Shown: in pieces, positions 1-9,940 of the stretch
Layout of the letters: the number at the start of each line of letters is the position of its first letter
Position numbering within the stretch: position 1 is the first letter of the stretch
Assembly (NCBI RefSeq): GCF_003260195.1
Contig: NZ_QEIH01000008.1
Location: 124,001-188,000, forward strand
From: Lutibacter citreus
Lineage (GTDB): Bacteria > Bacteroidota > Bacteroidia > Flavobacteriales > Flavobacteriaceae
Reading direction: 5' to 3'
DNA length: 64,000 bases
The notes under the pieces: model-generated
Told to the model about the DNA's origin: nothing
The model's database searches: none
Seen by the model: only the letters and a program-made list of their open reading frames with translations
Made by a program: the position numbers and the translations under genes

Positions 1-938
1 TCTTTATTTCGAGTGTATTTACCACTCCAAGCATATTTTTTTCTACCTCTAATGTTGTTGTATTCTCTTCCCTCAATAACTGCTTTAGCAGCATATTCCC
101 ATTCTGCCTCAGTTGGAAGTCTGAAACTACCAGATAATATTCCATCAGCTACTTTTACATGTCTCCCCGTGAAAGCACCTCTTTTAGTTTTAGGAGCTCC
201 TTTTTTCTTTTTAGCATATGCAGGAAGTCCTTTATGGTAGATAGTTGAATCACCATCAAAAAGAGCATTTGGGTTTTGTTTATAAGCTTCAGTATCGAAA
301 TGATTTTTACCTTCCACTTTAACTGAATCTAATTCGAATAATGGATTTAAGATACCTTTATTCATTAAAATCTTTTCATTAACTCTATTAGTTCTCCATT
401 TACAATATTGATTAGCTTGAACCCAGCTAACACCAATTACTGGATACTCAGCATATCCCGGATGTCTTAAGTAATTTTCAGATAATAGTTCATTAAAACC
501 TAAAACATTTCTCCATACTAATGTATCAGGTACAGCAGATTCGTAAATGTGTTCATAATTTATATTATTAGGAGGGAAAACTTTTTCCATCCAATCTAAA
601 TAAAATAAATATTCTGAATTCGTAACTTCGGTCTCATCCATATAAAAAGATCGAACTTGTTGTTTAACAGGTGTAGTATTCCAATCAAATAGAACATCAT
701 CTTGAACTTGACCCATTGTAAAAGTTCCTCCTTCAATTAAAACCATACCAGGAGGAGCTTCTTGGCCTTGGTAATCTCGTTTAGAATCATAGAATCCAAC
801 AGCGCTTTTATCTGAAGAACTCCATCCAGTTAGCCCACCTGCATTATGAGGGTTTCTACTATGGCAACCAACTAATGTTGTTATTAGAATAAATGAAAAA
901 ATTACCTTTGGTATTATTTTAAAATTATTGAGGTTCAT
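1..938 (-). CDS. gldJ: GldJ, gliding motility / T9SS lipoprotein (3' part outside window)
   Basis: The start codon is at 938 and the reading frame stays open to the window edge, giving the first 312 residues. A signal peptide ends in a lipobox with the lipidated Cys at residue 25. From about residue 60 there is a formylglycine-generating-enzyme/SUMF1-like fold: GMVLIEGGTFTMG, then MDETEVTNSEYL, GVSWVQANQYCKWR and RLPTEAEWEYAA. In Flavobacterium, GldJ is an outer-membrane lipoprotein needed for gliding and type IX secretion. The fold is structural there, not known to be enzymatic. Divergent porU and porV next door support the assignment. The C-terminal end cannot be seen. Confidence 0.93.
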   Translation of the reverse strand, partial: MNLNNFKIIPKVIFSFILITTLVGCHSRNPHNAGGLTGWSSSDKSAVGFYDSKRDYQGQEAPPGMVLIEGGTFTMGQVQDDVLFDWNTTPVKQQVRSFYMDETEVTNSEYLFYLDWMEKVFPPNNINYEHIYESAVPDTLVWRNVLGFNELLSENYLRHPGYAEYPVIGVSWVQANQYCKWRTNRVNEKILMNKGILNPLFELDSVKVEGKNHFDTEAYKQNPNALFDGDSTIYHKGLPAYAKKKKGAPKTKRGAFTGRHVKVADGILSGSFRLPTEAEWEYAAKAVIEGREYNNIRGRKKYAWSGKYTRNK

Positions 939-1100
939 ACTAATATTATAAGGGTTTAATAGGTCGCAATTTACGCTAAATAATTTTTTTTGCAACAAAA
1001 TAATTAATTATGTTTTTTATAACGATTGTTTTTGTACTTTATTATATGTAATGTTGTATAAAAATTAAGATTAATCCCAAAATTAAATGTTTTTTAATTG

Positions 1101-4100
1101 ATGAAGCAAATTCAAATTATATTAATTTTTCTTCTGTTTATATCTGTAACTGAGTTATTTTCCCAACAAAAATCTTCTAAAAAAATAAACCTTATATGGG
1201 AGGATAATATTGAATTTGTTGTAAATAAAGATGTAACTATAAATACTTGTTTTGTTAAAGGTAATTTGCTGAATGAGAGTTTGATACCTGTTTATGATAG
1301 CGATTGGGAAATTGAGAAAGGTAAAGTATTAACAAGTCATTCAATTAGTAATGTTGTTTATGAAAATATTAATTCAAATTATTCAATTCCAAAAGAATTT
1401 ATAGGAGCTTCATTAAGTTATAATTTAAATATAGCTAATGATAAAGAAAAATCATTTTTAGCTTTAAATTTAATACCAATTATTAAAGTTAAAAATAAAC
1501 TTAAACGCGTTATTTCATTTCAATTGAATTATTCTTTTGGAAATTATAAAAATAGTTTAAAGCATAAAAGTTCAGTTAAAAATTCTGTATTGGCTAATGG
1601 AAAATGGTTTAAATTTTCTATTAATAAAACAGGAGTTTATAAAATTGATAAGAATTTCTTAGAAAAATTGGGCGTAGATGTTAATACTATAAATCCGAAA
1701 AATATTAAGATTTATGGAAACGGAGGTAAAATGCTTTCTCAAAAAAACAGTAATATTAGACCTGATGGACTGCAAGAGAATTCAATTTATATAGGAGGAG
1801 AGTCTGATAGTAGTTTTGATAATGGTGATTTTATATTATTTTATGCTCAAGGACCACATTATTGGGAACATGATTCAAATCCAAATTTAAACACTTCAAG
1901 ACATATATATAATATTTATTCGGAAGAATCATTTTATTTTTTAACTATTAGTGATTCTTTAGGGAAACGAATTTCTACTAAACCTGAGGTTTTGGGAAGT
2001 GCCAATTTAACATTCTCTTCTTTTGATGATTTTACATTTTATGAAAAGGATGAGGTGAATTTGTTTGGAGCAGGACAACAATGGTTTGGAGATGATTTTA
2101 ATTTTGAAAATATTAATTCATATTCAATTCCTTTTGATGAAATTGATTCTTCAGAAAAAGTTAAGGTTAGAGTTAGAGGTGTTGTTCAATCCTATTCAAC
2201 AACTTCAATGGATATTTTAATAAATGACAGTGAAATGTTAAATATTAATTATGGAACATATAGTGGGTTAACAGGGGCTATTGCAAATGAAAACATAGGG
2301 GAATTTGAATTGTCTGGAGATGAGGTAAATATTGATGTAGAGTTTAATAATAATAGTAATCCTGGGGCTAAAGCCTGGTTAGATTATATTGAGGTTTTAG
2401 GACGTAGAAAATTAATAGCGAAAAAGACACAATATAATTTTCGAAATTTTAGCACAGTTGGATCTTTAAATGTTTTTGAATACTCAATTCAAAATAGTAA
2501 TAATATTAAATGGGTTTGGGATGTAACAAATCCATTAGATCCAAAAGTGGTTGAAAACAAATCAACAGGTTCTAATTTTACATTTAATTTTAATGGAGGG
2601 GAATTAGAGGAATATTTATTAATTCCAGAAAATGATTATTACTCACCTAATCAAATAGATCAAAGTGTAGTTGAAAATCAGAATTTACATAGTTTAAATA
2701 ATATTGATTACATATTAATAACACAAAACTACTTATTCAATGAAGCTCAAAGATTAGCTAATTTTCATAAGGTAAATTCAGGATTAATTACAAAAGTAGT
2801 TAGTTTAAATGAAATTTACAATGAGTTTTCATCGGGCTCACAAGATGTAACTGCAATAAGAGATTTTATTAAACATCTTTATAATAATTCAACAACTAAC
2901 AAAATTAAATATGTTTGTTTATTTGGTGATGCTTCTTATGATTTTAAAGATAGAATAGAAGGTAATAACAATATTGTACCTGTTTTTGAGGCGTACAACA
3001 GTTTTAATTTAGCATCTTCATATGTAACAGATGATTATTATGGAATGATGGATGAAAATGAAGGATTAATGAATTCTTTTGAAAGACAAGATGTTGCAAC
3101 AGGTAGAATTCCTGTTACAGATGTTATTGAAGCAAAACAAGTAGTAGATAAAATATTAGATTATTATAGTGAGGATTCATTCGGGAATTGGCGAACAAGA
3201 TTAACATTAATAGCTGATGATATTGATAGTTCGGGAGAAGAAATAATTCAGCTAAATATGGAGAAAATAGCTGATTCAATATCTTCCAAAAAGCCAGTTT
3301 TTAATTTAAATAAAATTTATTTAGATGCCTACACACAAGAAACAACATCTTCAGGGAAAGTTTACCCAACAGTTAATTTGGATATTTTAAATAAAATTGA
3401 AAGCGGAACTTTACTTATTGATTATTTTGGTCATGGAGGAGAAAACGGTTGGGCTAGTGAAGGAATTTTAAGATTAGAAGAAATTCAAAAGATGGAGAAT
3501 AAAAATAAACTACCATTATTTGTTACTGTTACTTGTGATTTCTCTAGATTTGATAACCCTTTAAGAAAAACAGCAGGAGAATTTTTATTTTGGGAACCAA
3601 ATTATGGAGCTGGTTCATTAATTTCTACTTCAAGAGAGATTTATATTAGTGTTGGTCAAGTTTTTAATGACCGTTTAATTAAACCATTGCTAAAATTTGA
3701 TAATGAAAATTTGTCGATTGCAGAATGTTTGGTTGAGGCCAAAAATCAATTTTCAACCACCCAACGTTTCTTTATATTTAATTTTGGAGATCCGGCTATG
3801 CACTTGAGTGTTCCTGAACCTTCTATTAATATTACAGCAATGAACGGTAAGGATGTGGCTACTTCTACAGATACTATTAAAGCTCTTTCATATATTAAAT
3901 TTGAAGGTGATGTTGCAGATATTAATAATAATGTTTTAAGTGATTATAATGGAGAAATTGATATTTCAGTATTTGATAAAGCAATAATAAAATCAACACT
4001 AGATAATGATTCTAAAAATATTAAAATGCAATTTGATGTAATTGATAGTAAAATATTTGAAGGAAGATCTAAAGTTGAAAATGGTAAATTTACCTTTGAT

Positions 4101-4901
4101 TTTGTAGCTCCAAAAGATTTAAAGGTTGCTTATGGTAAAGGTAAACTTAGTTTTTATGCAACGGATAAAAAATCGGATAAAGCAGGTTTTAACTTTGATA
4201 TTACCGTTGGTGGAATAAATAAAAACGCACCAGAAGATACCAAAGGGCCAGTTGTGCAATTATATATGAATGATTTAAACTTTGTTGATGGAGGTACTAC
4301 AGATAGTTCACCAATGTTTATTGGTGTTTTAGAAGATGAAAACGGGATTAATACTTCAATAACGGCAGTAGATCATGATATTGTAGCGATATTAGATAAT
4401 GATCAAGCAAATCCAATAATTTTAAATGATTATTATCAAACCGATTTAAATAATTATAAAAAAGGAAAGGTAACATATTCATTTAAAGATCTTTCAGAAG
4501 GAATGCACACAATAGACCTAAAGGTATGGGATACTTACAATAATTTAACAGAATCAACGTTTACATTTACTGTAACAGATAGTTCAGATTTAATTTTAAC
4601 TAAAGTACTTAATTATCCGAATCCATTTGTTAATTATACCGAGTTTTGGTTTAATCATAATAAACCTAATGAGTTATTAAATATTCAAGTGCAAATTTTT
4701 ACTGTTTCAGGAAAATTAGTTAAAACAATAAATGAAACAGTTCAAGCGGATGGAAATTTATGTAGGTCTTTAAATTGGAATGGTTTAGATGATTTTGGTT
4801 CAAAAATTGGAAAAGGAGTATATGTTTACAAAATTAAAGTAAAAGCAATTAATTCTAATACTACTGCTCATAAAACTGAAAAATTAGTAATATTGCAATA
4901 A
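1101..4901 (+). CDS. porU: PorU, type IX secretion sortase (C25 peptidase family)
   Basis: This 1266-residue protein starts with a signal peptide ending near FSQQ. I chose the ATG at 1101 over the TTG just before it. The C25 (gingipain-like) domain spans roughly residues 530-900, with the catalytic pair visible as H778 in YFGHGGENGW and C812 in TVTCDFSRF. PorU cleaves the C-terminal sorting signal of T9SS cargo at the cell surface and attaches the cargo to lipopolysaccharide. The last 90 residues (LNYPNPF, then SGKLVKT and GKGVYVYKI) look like a type A sorting domain, as in known PorU proteins. It is followed 37 bp downstream by porV, its partner in the attachment complex. Confidence 0.95.
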   Translation: MKQIQIILIFLLFISVTELFSQQKSSKKINLIWEDNIEFVVNKDVTINTCFVKGNLLNESLIPVYDSDWEIEKGKVLTSHSISNVVYENINSNYSIPKEFIGASLSYNLNIANDKEKSFLALNLIPIIKVKNKLKRVISFQLNYSFGNYKNSLKHKSSVKNSVLANGKWFKFSINKTGVYKIDKNFLEKLGVDVNTINPKNIKIYGNGGKMLSQKNSNIRPDGLQENSIYIGGESDSSFDNGDFILFYAQGPHYWEHDSNPNLNTSRHIYNIYSEESFYFLTISDSLGKRISTKPEVLGSANLTFSSFDDFTFYEKDEVNLFGAGQQWFGDDFNFENINSYSIPFDEIDSSEKVKVRVRGVVQSYSTTSMDILINDSEMLNINYGTYSGLTGAIANENIGEFELSGDEVNIDVEFNNNSNPGAKAWLDYIEVLGRRKLIAKKTQYNFRNFSTVGSLNVFEYSIQNSNNIKWVWDVTNPLDPKVVENKSTGSNFTFNFNGGELEEYLLIPENDYYSPNQIDQSVVENQNLHSLNNIDYILITQNYLFNEAQRLANFHKVNSGLITKVVSLNEIYNEFSSGSQDVTAIRDFIKHLYNNSTTNKIKYVCLFGDASYDFKDRIEGNNNIVPVFEAYNSFNLASSYVTDDYYGMMDENEGLMNSFERQDVATGRIPVTDVIEAKQVVDKILDYYSEDSFGNWRTRLTLIADDIDSSGEEIIQLNMEKIADSISSKKPVFNLNKIYLDAYTQETTSSGKVYPTVNLDILNKIESGTLLIDYFGHGGENGWASEGILRLEEIQKMENKNKLPLFVTVTCDFSRFDNPLRKTAGEFLFWEPNYGAGSLISTSREIYISVGQVFNDRLIKPLLKFDNENLSIAECLVEAKNQFSTTQRFFIFNFGDPAMHLSVPEPSINITAMNGKDVATSTDTIKALSYIKFEGDVADINNNVLSDYNGEIDISVFDKAIIKSTLDNDSKNIKMQFDVIDSKIFEGRSKVENGKFTFDFVAPKDLKVAYGKGKLSFYATDKKSDKAGFNFDITVGGINKNAPEDTKGPVVQLYMNDLNFVDGGTTDSSPMFIGVLEDENGINTSITAVDHDIVAILDNDQANPIILNDYYQTDLNNYKKGKVTYSFKDLSEGMHTIDLKVWDTYNNLTESTFTFTVTDSSDLILTKVLNYPNPFVNYTEFWFNHNKPNELLNIQVQIFTVSGKLVKTINETVQADGNLCRSLNWNGLDDFGSKIGKGVYVYKIKVKAINSNTTAHKTEKLVILQ

Positions 4902-4938
4902 TGATTTAATAAAATTATTAAATTAAAGAAAACCATTA

Positions 4939-6075
4939 ATGAAAAAAATAATTTTAGTTTCTCTAACTGTTTTATTTGCACTTTCAAATATAAATGCACA
5001 AGAAACGGCAAATCCAATTACAACCGCAGCACCTTTCTTATTAATAGCACCTGACGCAAGAGCAGGAGGTATGGGAGATATAGGGGTTGCAACTTCTCCA
5101 GATGCAAACTCACAACATTGGAATGCTTCAAAGTTTGCTTTTATGAGATCTCAGTTTTCCGTTGGAATAATTTATACTCCATGGCTTAGAGAATTAACTA
5201 ATGATGTTTTTTTAGGAGGATTTTCTTTTGCTAACAGAATTGATGAAAGAAGTGCCTGGGCTGCAAGTTTAAAGTATTTTAATTTAGGAGAAATTCAATT
5301 AACAGATAATAGTGGTTTTCCAAATGGTACTGAAAAATTAAATGAGTTTTCTGTTGATGCATCTTATTCTTTAAAATTAAATGAAACATATTCTATGGGT
5401 GTAACTTTACGTTATATTCGTTCTGATTTAGGTATAGAATCTGCAAATTCAACAATTAGTCCAGTAAATTCATTCGCAGTTGATATTTCTGGTTATTTTC
5501 AGTCTGATGAAAAAAACTATGGAGATTTTAATGGTATTTGGAGAGCTGGTTATAATATCTCTAATATTGGTCCAAAAGTTTCCTATTCAGATGATGGTCA
5601 AGACAATTTTATACCAACAAATATGAAAGTTGGAGGTGGTTTTGATTTTATTTTAGATAATTATAATAAAATAAGTTTAAACTTAGAATTGAATAAATTA
5701 TTAGTGCCAACACCAAGTGTTTCAGATGATGGTGAACCTCCATATTCTCAAGATGATATTAGTTTTTTTAGCGGAATGTTTAAATCATTTAATGATGCAC
5801 CAGGAGGATTTAGTGAAGAGATGAAAGAATTTACTTGGGCATTAGGAGCGGAATATATGTACGATAATTCTTTTGCAATTAGAGCAGGTTATTTTAATGA
5901 AAGTGATTTAAAAGGAGCTAGAAAATATTTCACTATTGGGTCTGGGTTTAATTTTAAAAGTTCTAAATTAGATATTTCATATTTATTCAATGCTTCAGAT
6001 ATTAATAATCCACTAGAGAATACACTAAGATTTTCTCTGTCTTTTGATTTTGGAGATATTTTTGAAGTAAATTAA
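4939..6075 (+). CDS. porV: PorV, T9SS outer-membrane shuttle protein
   Basis: The 378-residue protein has a signal peptide ending at NINAQ and the family hallmark near the mature N-terminus, APDARAGGMGDIGVA. The rest is alternating beta strands of a FadL-like 14-stranded barrel, ending in an aromatic-rich strand (LRFSLSFDFGDIFEVN). In known systems PorV collects cargo from the SprA translocon and passes it to PorU. The gene lies 37 bp after porU and 24 bp before cdd, so one transcript is likely. Length and order match the flavobacterial arrangement. Confidence 0.94.
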   Translation: MKKIILVSLTVLFALSNINAQETANPITTAAPFLLIAPDARAGGMGDIGVATSPDANSQHWNASKFAFMRSQFSVGIIYTPWLRELTNDVFLGGFSFANRIDERSAWAASLKYFNLGEIQLTDNSGFPNGTEKLNEFSVDASYSLKLNETYSMGVTLRYIRSDLGIESANSTISPVNSFAVDISGYFQSDEKNYGDFNGIWRAGYNISNIGPKVSYSDDGQDNFIPTNMKVGGGFDFILDNYNKISLNLELNKLLVPTPSVSDDGEPPYSQDDISFFSGMFKSFNDAPGGFSEEMKEFTWALGAEYMYDNSFAIRAGYFNESDLKGARKYFTIGSGFNFKSSKLDISYLFNASDINNPLENTLRFSLSFDFGDIFEVN

Positions 6076-6099
6076 CAAAGTTTAATAGATCAATTATTA

Positions 6100-6582
6100 A
6101 TGAAAAAAGTTGAAATTACAACTAGTATTTCAGTTTATGATTCAATAGATGAACTTCCAAAAGAAGTATTTACTCTTATGAATAAGGCTATTGAAGCTAA
6201 AAAAAAGGCATATGCACCCTATTCAAAATTTTCTGTTGGAGCAGCTTTTTATTTAGAAAGTGGTGAAATTATTACTGGAAATAATCAAGAAAATGCAGCA
6301 TACCCATCTGGGATGTGTGCAGAAAGAGTAGCTATTTGGAAAGTGTCTTCAGAATATCCAGAGGCTAAAATCAAAATATTAGCAATTACGGCTAGTTCAA
6401 GTTCCCAAGTTTTAAAAGAGCCTGTGGCTCCTTGCGGAGCATGTAGGCAAACTTTATCTGAATATGAACTAAAACAAAACAGTAATGTAGAAGTTTATTT
6501 TATGGGAGAAGAAGGTAAGGTGATAAAAACAAATTCTATTTCAGACTTACTTCCAATTGCTTTTGATAAATCATTTCTTTAA
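6100..6582 (+). CDS. cdd: Cytidine deaminase
   Basis: The 160-residue protein is the short, tetrameric type of cytidine deaminase, which converts cytidine or deoxycytidine to uridine or deoxyuridine in pyrimidine salvage. The zinc site is complete: C73 and catalytic E75 in MCAERVA, and C112 and C115 in PCGACRQ. Three cysteines as zinc ligands are typical of the tetrameric class. SKFSVGAA near residues 42-49 is the substrate-binding segment. It sits between porV (24 bp) and a truncated haemoglobin gene (2 bp), so it is probably co-transcribed with the secretion genes without a functional tie. Confidence 0.95.
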   Translation: MKKVEITTSISVYDSIDELPKEVFTLMNKAIEAKKKAYAPYSKFSVGAAFYLESGEIITGNNQENAAYPSGMCAERVAIWKVSSEYPEAKIKILAITASSSSQVLKEPVAPCGACRQTLSEYELKQNSNVEVYFMGEEGKVIKTNSISDLLPIAFDKSFL

Positions 6583-6584
6583 TA

Positions 6585-6968
6585 ATGAAGAAAGATATTG
6601 AGAATAGAGAGGATATTTACCTATTAGTAAAAACATTTTATATAAAATTAATGAAAGACGAATTAGTCCGGCATTTTTTTGTTAATTTTGAAAATCCAAA
6701 ACAGTTAGAAATTCATTTACAAGTTCTAGTTGATTTTTGGGATAATGTATTGTTTTATTCTGGTGGGTATCGTAAAAATGCAATGGCTCCACACCTGAAA
6801 TTACATCAAGAGAAACCTTTTAAGGTGGAACATTTTAAGTGTTGGTTATCAGCGTTTAATAAGACAGTTGATGAGTTGTTTGAAGGTGAAATGGCGCACA
6901 CGGCAAAGTCTAGAGCATTGTCGATAGCCACCGTAATGGAATTAAAAATTTCAGAGTTGAATAAGTAA
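6585..6968 (+). CDS. Group III truncated haemoglobin
   Basis: This 127-residue protein has the length and pattern of group III truncated haemoglobins: FYIKLMKDELVRHFF at helix B, FWDNVLFYSGGY at helix E and HFKCWLSAF at helix G. H70 in PHLKL aligns with the proximal haem ligand of Campylobacter Ctb; this is my alignment by eye. Roles reported for the family include oxygen and nitric oxide handling. It starts 2 bp after cdd, indicating translational coupling. A haem-dependent protein is at home in a genome that makes haem (see 47.9-58.9 kb), but nothing links the two loci directly. Confidence 0.85.
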   Translation: MKKDIENREDIYLLVKTFYIKLMKDELVRHFFVNFENPKQLEIHLQVLVDFWDNVLFYSGGYRKNAMAPHLKLHQEKPFKVEHFKCWLSAFNKTVDELFEGEMAHTAKSRALSIATVMELKISELNK

Positions 6969-7006
6969 TTCAATTTAAATTTGTTTATTAACTTTTTACA
7001 AAAAAA

Positions 7007-8071
7007 ATGAGGTCAGTAATAACAGGAACCGGAAGCTATATTCCAAATGTAGTTAAAAAGAATTCAGACTTTTTAAACCATGAATTTTTAAATGAAGATG
7101 GAACTCCATTTGATCAGGAAAATGAAGTAATTATAGAAAAATTTAAATCTATAACAGGTATAGAAGAACGAAGATATGCTGAGGCTGAAATGAACTCTTC
7201 AGATTTAGGTTCTTTTGCCTCTGAGCGAGCAATTAAAGATGCTGGAATTGATAAGGAAGATTTAGATTATATAATAGTTGCACATAATTTTGGGGATGTA
7301 AAAACAGGAAGCATACAAAGTGATATGTTACCTAGTTTAGCTTCAAGAGTTAAATATAAATTGGGGATTAAAAATCCAAATTGTGTTGCTTTTGACTTAT
7401 TATTTGGTTGTCCAGGATGGGTGCAAGGTGTAATACAAGCTGAAGCTTTAATTAAGTCTGGAATTGCAAAAAAATGTTTAATAATTGGTTCTGAAACATT
7501 ATCTAGAGTTGTTGATCCATATGATCGTGATTCAATGATTTTTGCTGACGGTGCAGGAGCTAGTGTAATTGAGGCGGTTGAAGATGATGAGAACTCCGGA
7601 ATTTTAAGTCATGCAACAAGAACTGATGTTATTGATGAATGTTTTTATTTACATTATGGTAAATCCTTTAATAAGGAGTCAGATCAAAATATTAACTACA
7701 TAAAAATGTTGGGAAGAAAGATTTACGAGTATGGTTTATCTAATGTTCCAATGGCTATGAAAACTTCTTTAGATAAATGCGGAATTGACATTTCAGAAGT
7801 GAAAAAAATATTCATTCATCAAGCTAATGAAAAAATGGATGAACAAATTATAAAAAGATTTTATAGACTATATAAAACTAAAGTACCGGTAGGAGTAATG
7901 CCAATGAATATTCACAGGTTAGGAAATAGTTCTGTAGCAACAATTCCAATATTATTAGATCAAGTGAGACAAGGTCAAATGGAAGGACATGTAGTTAATC
8001 CAGGAGATGTTATACTTTTTGCATCTGTAGGTGCGGGAATGAATATAAATGCTATTGTATATAGATATTAG
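7007..8071 (+). CDS. 3-oxoacyl-ACP synthase III family protein (FabH-like)
   Basis: The 354-residue thiolase-fold protein has the complete KAS III triad: C135 in FGCPGW, H271 in FIHQAN and N307 in HRLGNSS. KAS III enzymes condense acyl-CoA with malonyl-ACP to start fatty acid or polyketide-like chains. It is longer than E. coli FabH (317 residues), with an insertion near residues 25-60, and Flavobacteria usually carry several such paralogues. I therefore cannot say whether it is the housekeeping starter enzyme or one for a specialised lipid. It is last in the co-directional run after the globin gene and is followed by a strong terminator. Confidence 0.85.
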   Translation: MRSVITGTGSYIPNVVKKNSDFLNHEFLNEDGTPFDQENEVIIEKFKSITGIEERRYAEAEMNSSDLGSFASERAIKDAGIDKEDLDYIIVAHNFGDVKTGSIQSDMLPSLASRVKYKLGIKNPNCVAFDLLFGCPGWVQGVIQAEALIKSGIAKKCLIIGSETLSRVVDPYDRDSMIFADGAGASVIEAVEDDENSGILSHATRTDVIDECFYLHYGKSFNKESDQNINYIKMLGRKIYEYGLSNVPMAMKTSLDKCGIDISEVKKIFIHQANEKMDEQIIKRFYRLYKTKVPVGVMPMNIHRLGNSSVATIPILLDQVRQGQMEGHVVNPGDVILFASVGAGMNINAIVYRY

Positions 8072-8080
8072 TTCAATAGT

Positions 8081-8131
8081 ATTAAAACATAAAAAAAAGC
8101 CATCAATGATGGCTTTTTTTTATGTTTTAAT
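8081..8131. terminator. Bidirectional terminator between fabH-like gene and pafA
   Basis: A perfect 24-bp inverted repeat with a 3-nt loop has the GC core GCCATC/GATGGC flanked by A and T runs, so it gives a U-tract on either strand. It lies between two convergent genes. Confidence 0.9.
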
Positions 8132-8140
8132 ACTTCTTTT

Positions 8141-9826
8141 TTATTCTAATACTTCTGTTATGGTTTTTCCTGAAGTTCCATTAGGTTGTTCTATTTTAAG
8201 AAAACTGGCTAAGGTAGGAGCAATGTCTACAATTGGATAATCTTTATCTGAAGATCCTTGTTTAATTCCGTTTCCATAAAATATTAATGGAACATGGGTA
8301 TCGTAACTGTATCCAGATCCGTGAGTGCTTCCTACGTGGGCATAACTTATAGTGGTTGGTTTAGGAACAAATAAAATATTTCCTGAACGTTTTTGGTTAT
8401 ATCCATTTTGTAATTTTTGCAGCACTCCCGAATTAAAAGAAGTTGCTTGTAACGTATGGCCGCTTACAGATTTATAAACATTGGTAAAATTTATAATTTC
8501 ATCAACAAGAACTTGTTCAACTTTTAAAATGTCTAAATTTAAATCAGTAATTATTTTTGTGTTTAAAAACAATTGATTATTAGAAATATTTTCTACTATA
8601 TTTTCAGAATTGAAATGTTTAAAAGTAATTGAGTTTACATATTTTTTAAATGCAGCATTGTCAAAATAACCTCCTGGGATTTTTAATGTTTTTAAATAAG
8701 AAGGAACCTGAACGGCAGCATGGTCTGCAGTTAAGAATAAAGTATAATTATCAGATCCAATTTCGGTGTTTAAAAAATTAATTAAATCTTCAATGTTTTT
8801 ATCTATTCTAATGTAAGTGTCTTCAATTTCTTTTGAATCTACACCAAATCTATGTCCTACATAATCTGTGCTAGAAAAGCTAATTGCTAAAAAGTCGGTG
8901 TATTTACTTTTACCTAAGTTTTCTCCTAAAATTGTAGCTTTAGCAAAATCGGTTGTAAAATCATTCCCAAAAGCAACAGCTTTTAGTAAGTCATAATTTC
9001 CATTAACTTTTCTTAATTCAGATAAATTATAAGGAAAGGAAGGAGCGCTTTTTCCTTTAAAAGGTTTTTCAAAATTATTATCATCAATAATAGATTCATT
9101 ATAAGAATTAATATCATAATAAGTATTCCATGTTTTTTCTAAATAATTATTTGCTACCCCAGAATTGTTAAATTTATCAACCCAAGATGGTAATTTATCC
9201 ATATAAAATGAGCTAGTTATAAATTTACCTACATTTCCACCTTCAAACCAATAGGCGGCATTTGCTGTATGACCAGCTGGTAAAATTGCCGATCTATCTT
9301 TTATAGAAATCCCAATACTTTTACCATTCATATTTTGTGAGAGCCTAAGTTGATCTAAAATTGTTGTTGTTAACATTCTATGAGGTGATTTTTTACCACC
9401 TGTTTTTGCACCTATAGTCTCATAACTGTCATCATCTACACAATAAATAGATTTTTTTTCATATTTATCATACCAATTATTGGATATAATTCCGTGATTT
9501 GTTGGAGTAGTCCCTGTGTATATTGAAGTATGCCCTACAGCTGTATATGTAGGAATATAGTTGTAATGAACATTGTTTAAATTGTAACCTTTGTTCATTA
9601 ATCTTTTAAAACCTCCTTCTCCATACTTATTATAAAATCTAATTAAATAATCATAACGCATTTGGTCAACAACAATTCCAATAACTAATTTAGGGGATTT
9701 AGAATTTGTTTTATTTAAAGTTGTTTCTTGTTTTTCAATGGTTGTAGTTGGGTTAGATTCTGCTTTTATAGCTATACATTGTACAAGTATTATACTTGTA
9801 ATAAGTAGGGCAAATATTTTTTTCAT
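8141..9826 (-). CDS. pafA: PafA-type alkaline phosphatase
   Basis: The 561-residue exported protein begins with a signal peptide (MKKIFALLITSIILVQ). It matches the PafA branch of the alkaline phosphatase superfamily, which hydrolyses phosphate monoesters with Zn2+ and resists phosphate inhibition. Visible parts are metal ligand D54 (GIVVDQMRYD), nucleophile T95 in PTYTAVGHTSIYTG, N116 in SNNWYDK and the K176/R178 pair in SIKDRSAILP; these correspond to T79, N100, K162 and R164 of the Elizabethkingia enzyme. Later metal ligands sit in TADHAAV and THGSGY. It is monocistronic, facing away from mlaE. A phosphodiesterase role is less likely because the Lys/Arg pair is present. Confidence 0.92.
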   Translation of the reverse strand: MKKIFALLITSIILVQCIAIKAESNPTTTIEKQETTLNKTNSKSPKLVIGIVVDQMRYDYLIRFYNKYGEGGFKRLMNKGYNLNNVHYNYIPTYTAVGHTSIYTGTTPTNHGIISNNWYDKYEKKSIYCVDDDSYETIGAKTGGKKSPHRMLTTTILDQLRLSQNMNGKSIGISIKDRSAILPAGHTANAAYWFEGGNVGKFITSSFYMDKLPSWVDKFNNSGVANNYLEKTWNTYYDINSYNESIIDDNNFEKPFKGKSAPSFPYNLSELRKVNGNYDLLKAVAFGNDFTTDFAKATILGENLGKSKYTDFLAISFSSTDYVGHRFGVDSKEIEDTYIRIDKNIEDLINFLNTEIGSDNYTLFLTADHAAVQVPSYLKTLKIPGGYFDNAAFKKYVNSITFKHFNSENIVENISNNQLFLNTKIITDLNLDILKVEQVLVDEIINFTNVYKSVSGHTLQATSFNSGVLQKLQNGYNQKRSGNILFVPKPTTISYAHVGSTHGSGYSYDTHVPLIFYGNGIKQGSSDKDYPIVDIAPTLASFLKIEQPNGTSGKTITEVLE

Positions 9827-9940
9827 TTTATTAAATTTAAGATTTCAAAATTAAGATTTTTTTTTAGTTGCATTTGAATTTTATGATACAAAAAGCACAT
9901 AGCTTGTATTAATTTAATATTTTAGCGAAAAAGAAACTAA

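Noticed and set aside
8049-8240. Plus-strand open frame running out of the fabH-like gene
   Set aside because: It reads through the strong bidirectional terminator and the 3' end of pafA, and its product is low-complexity.
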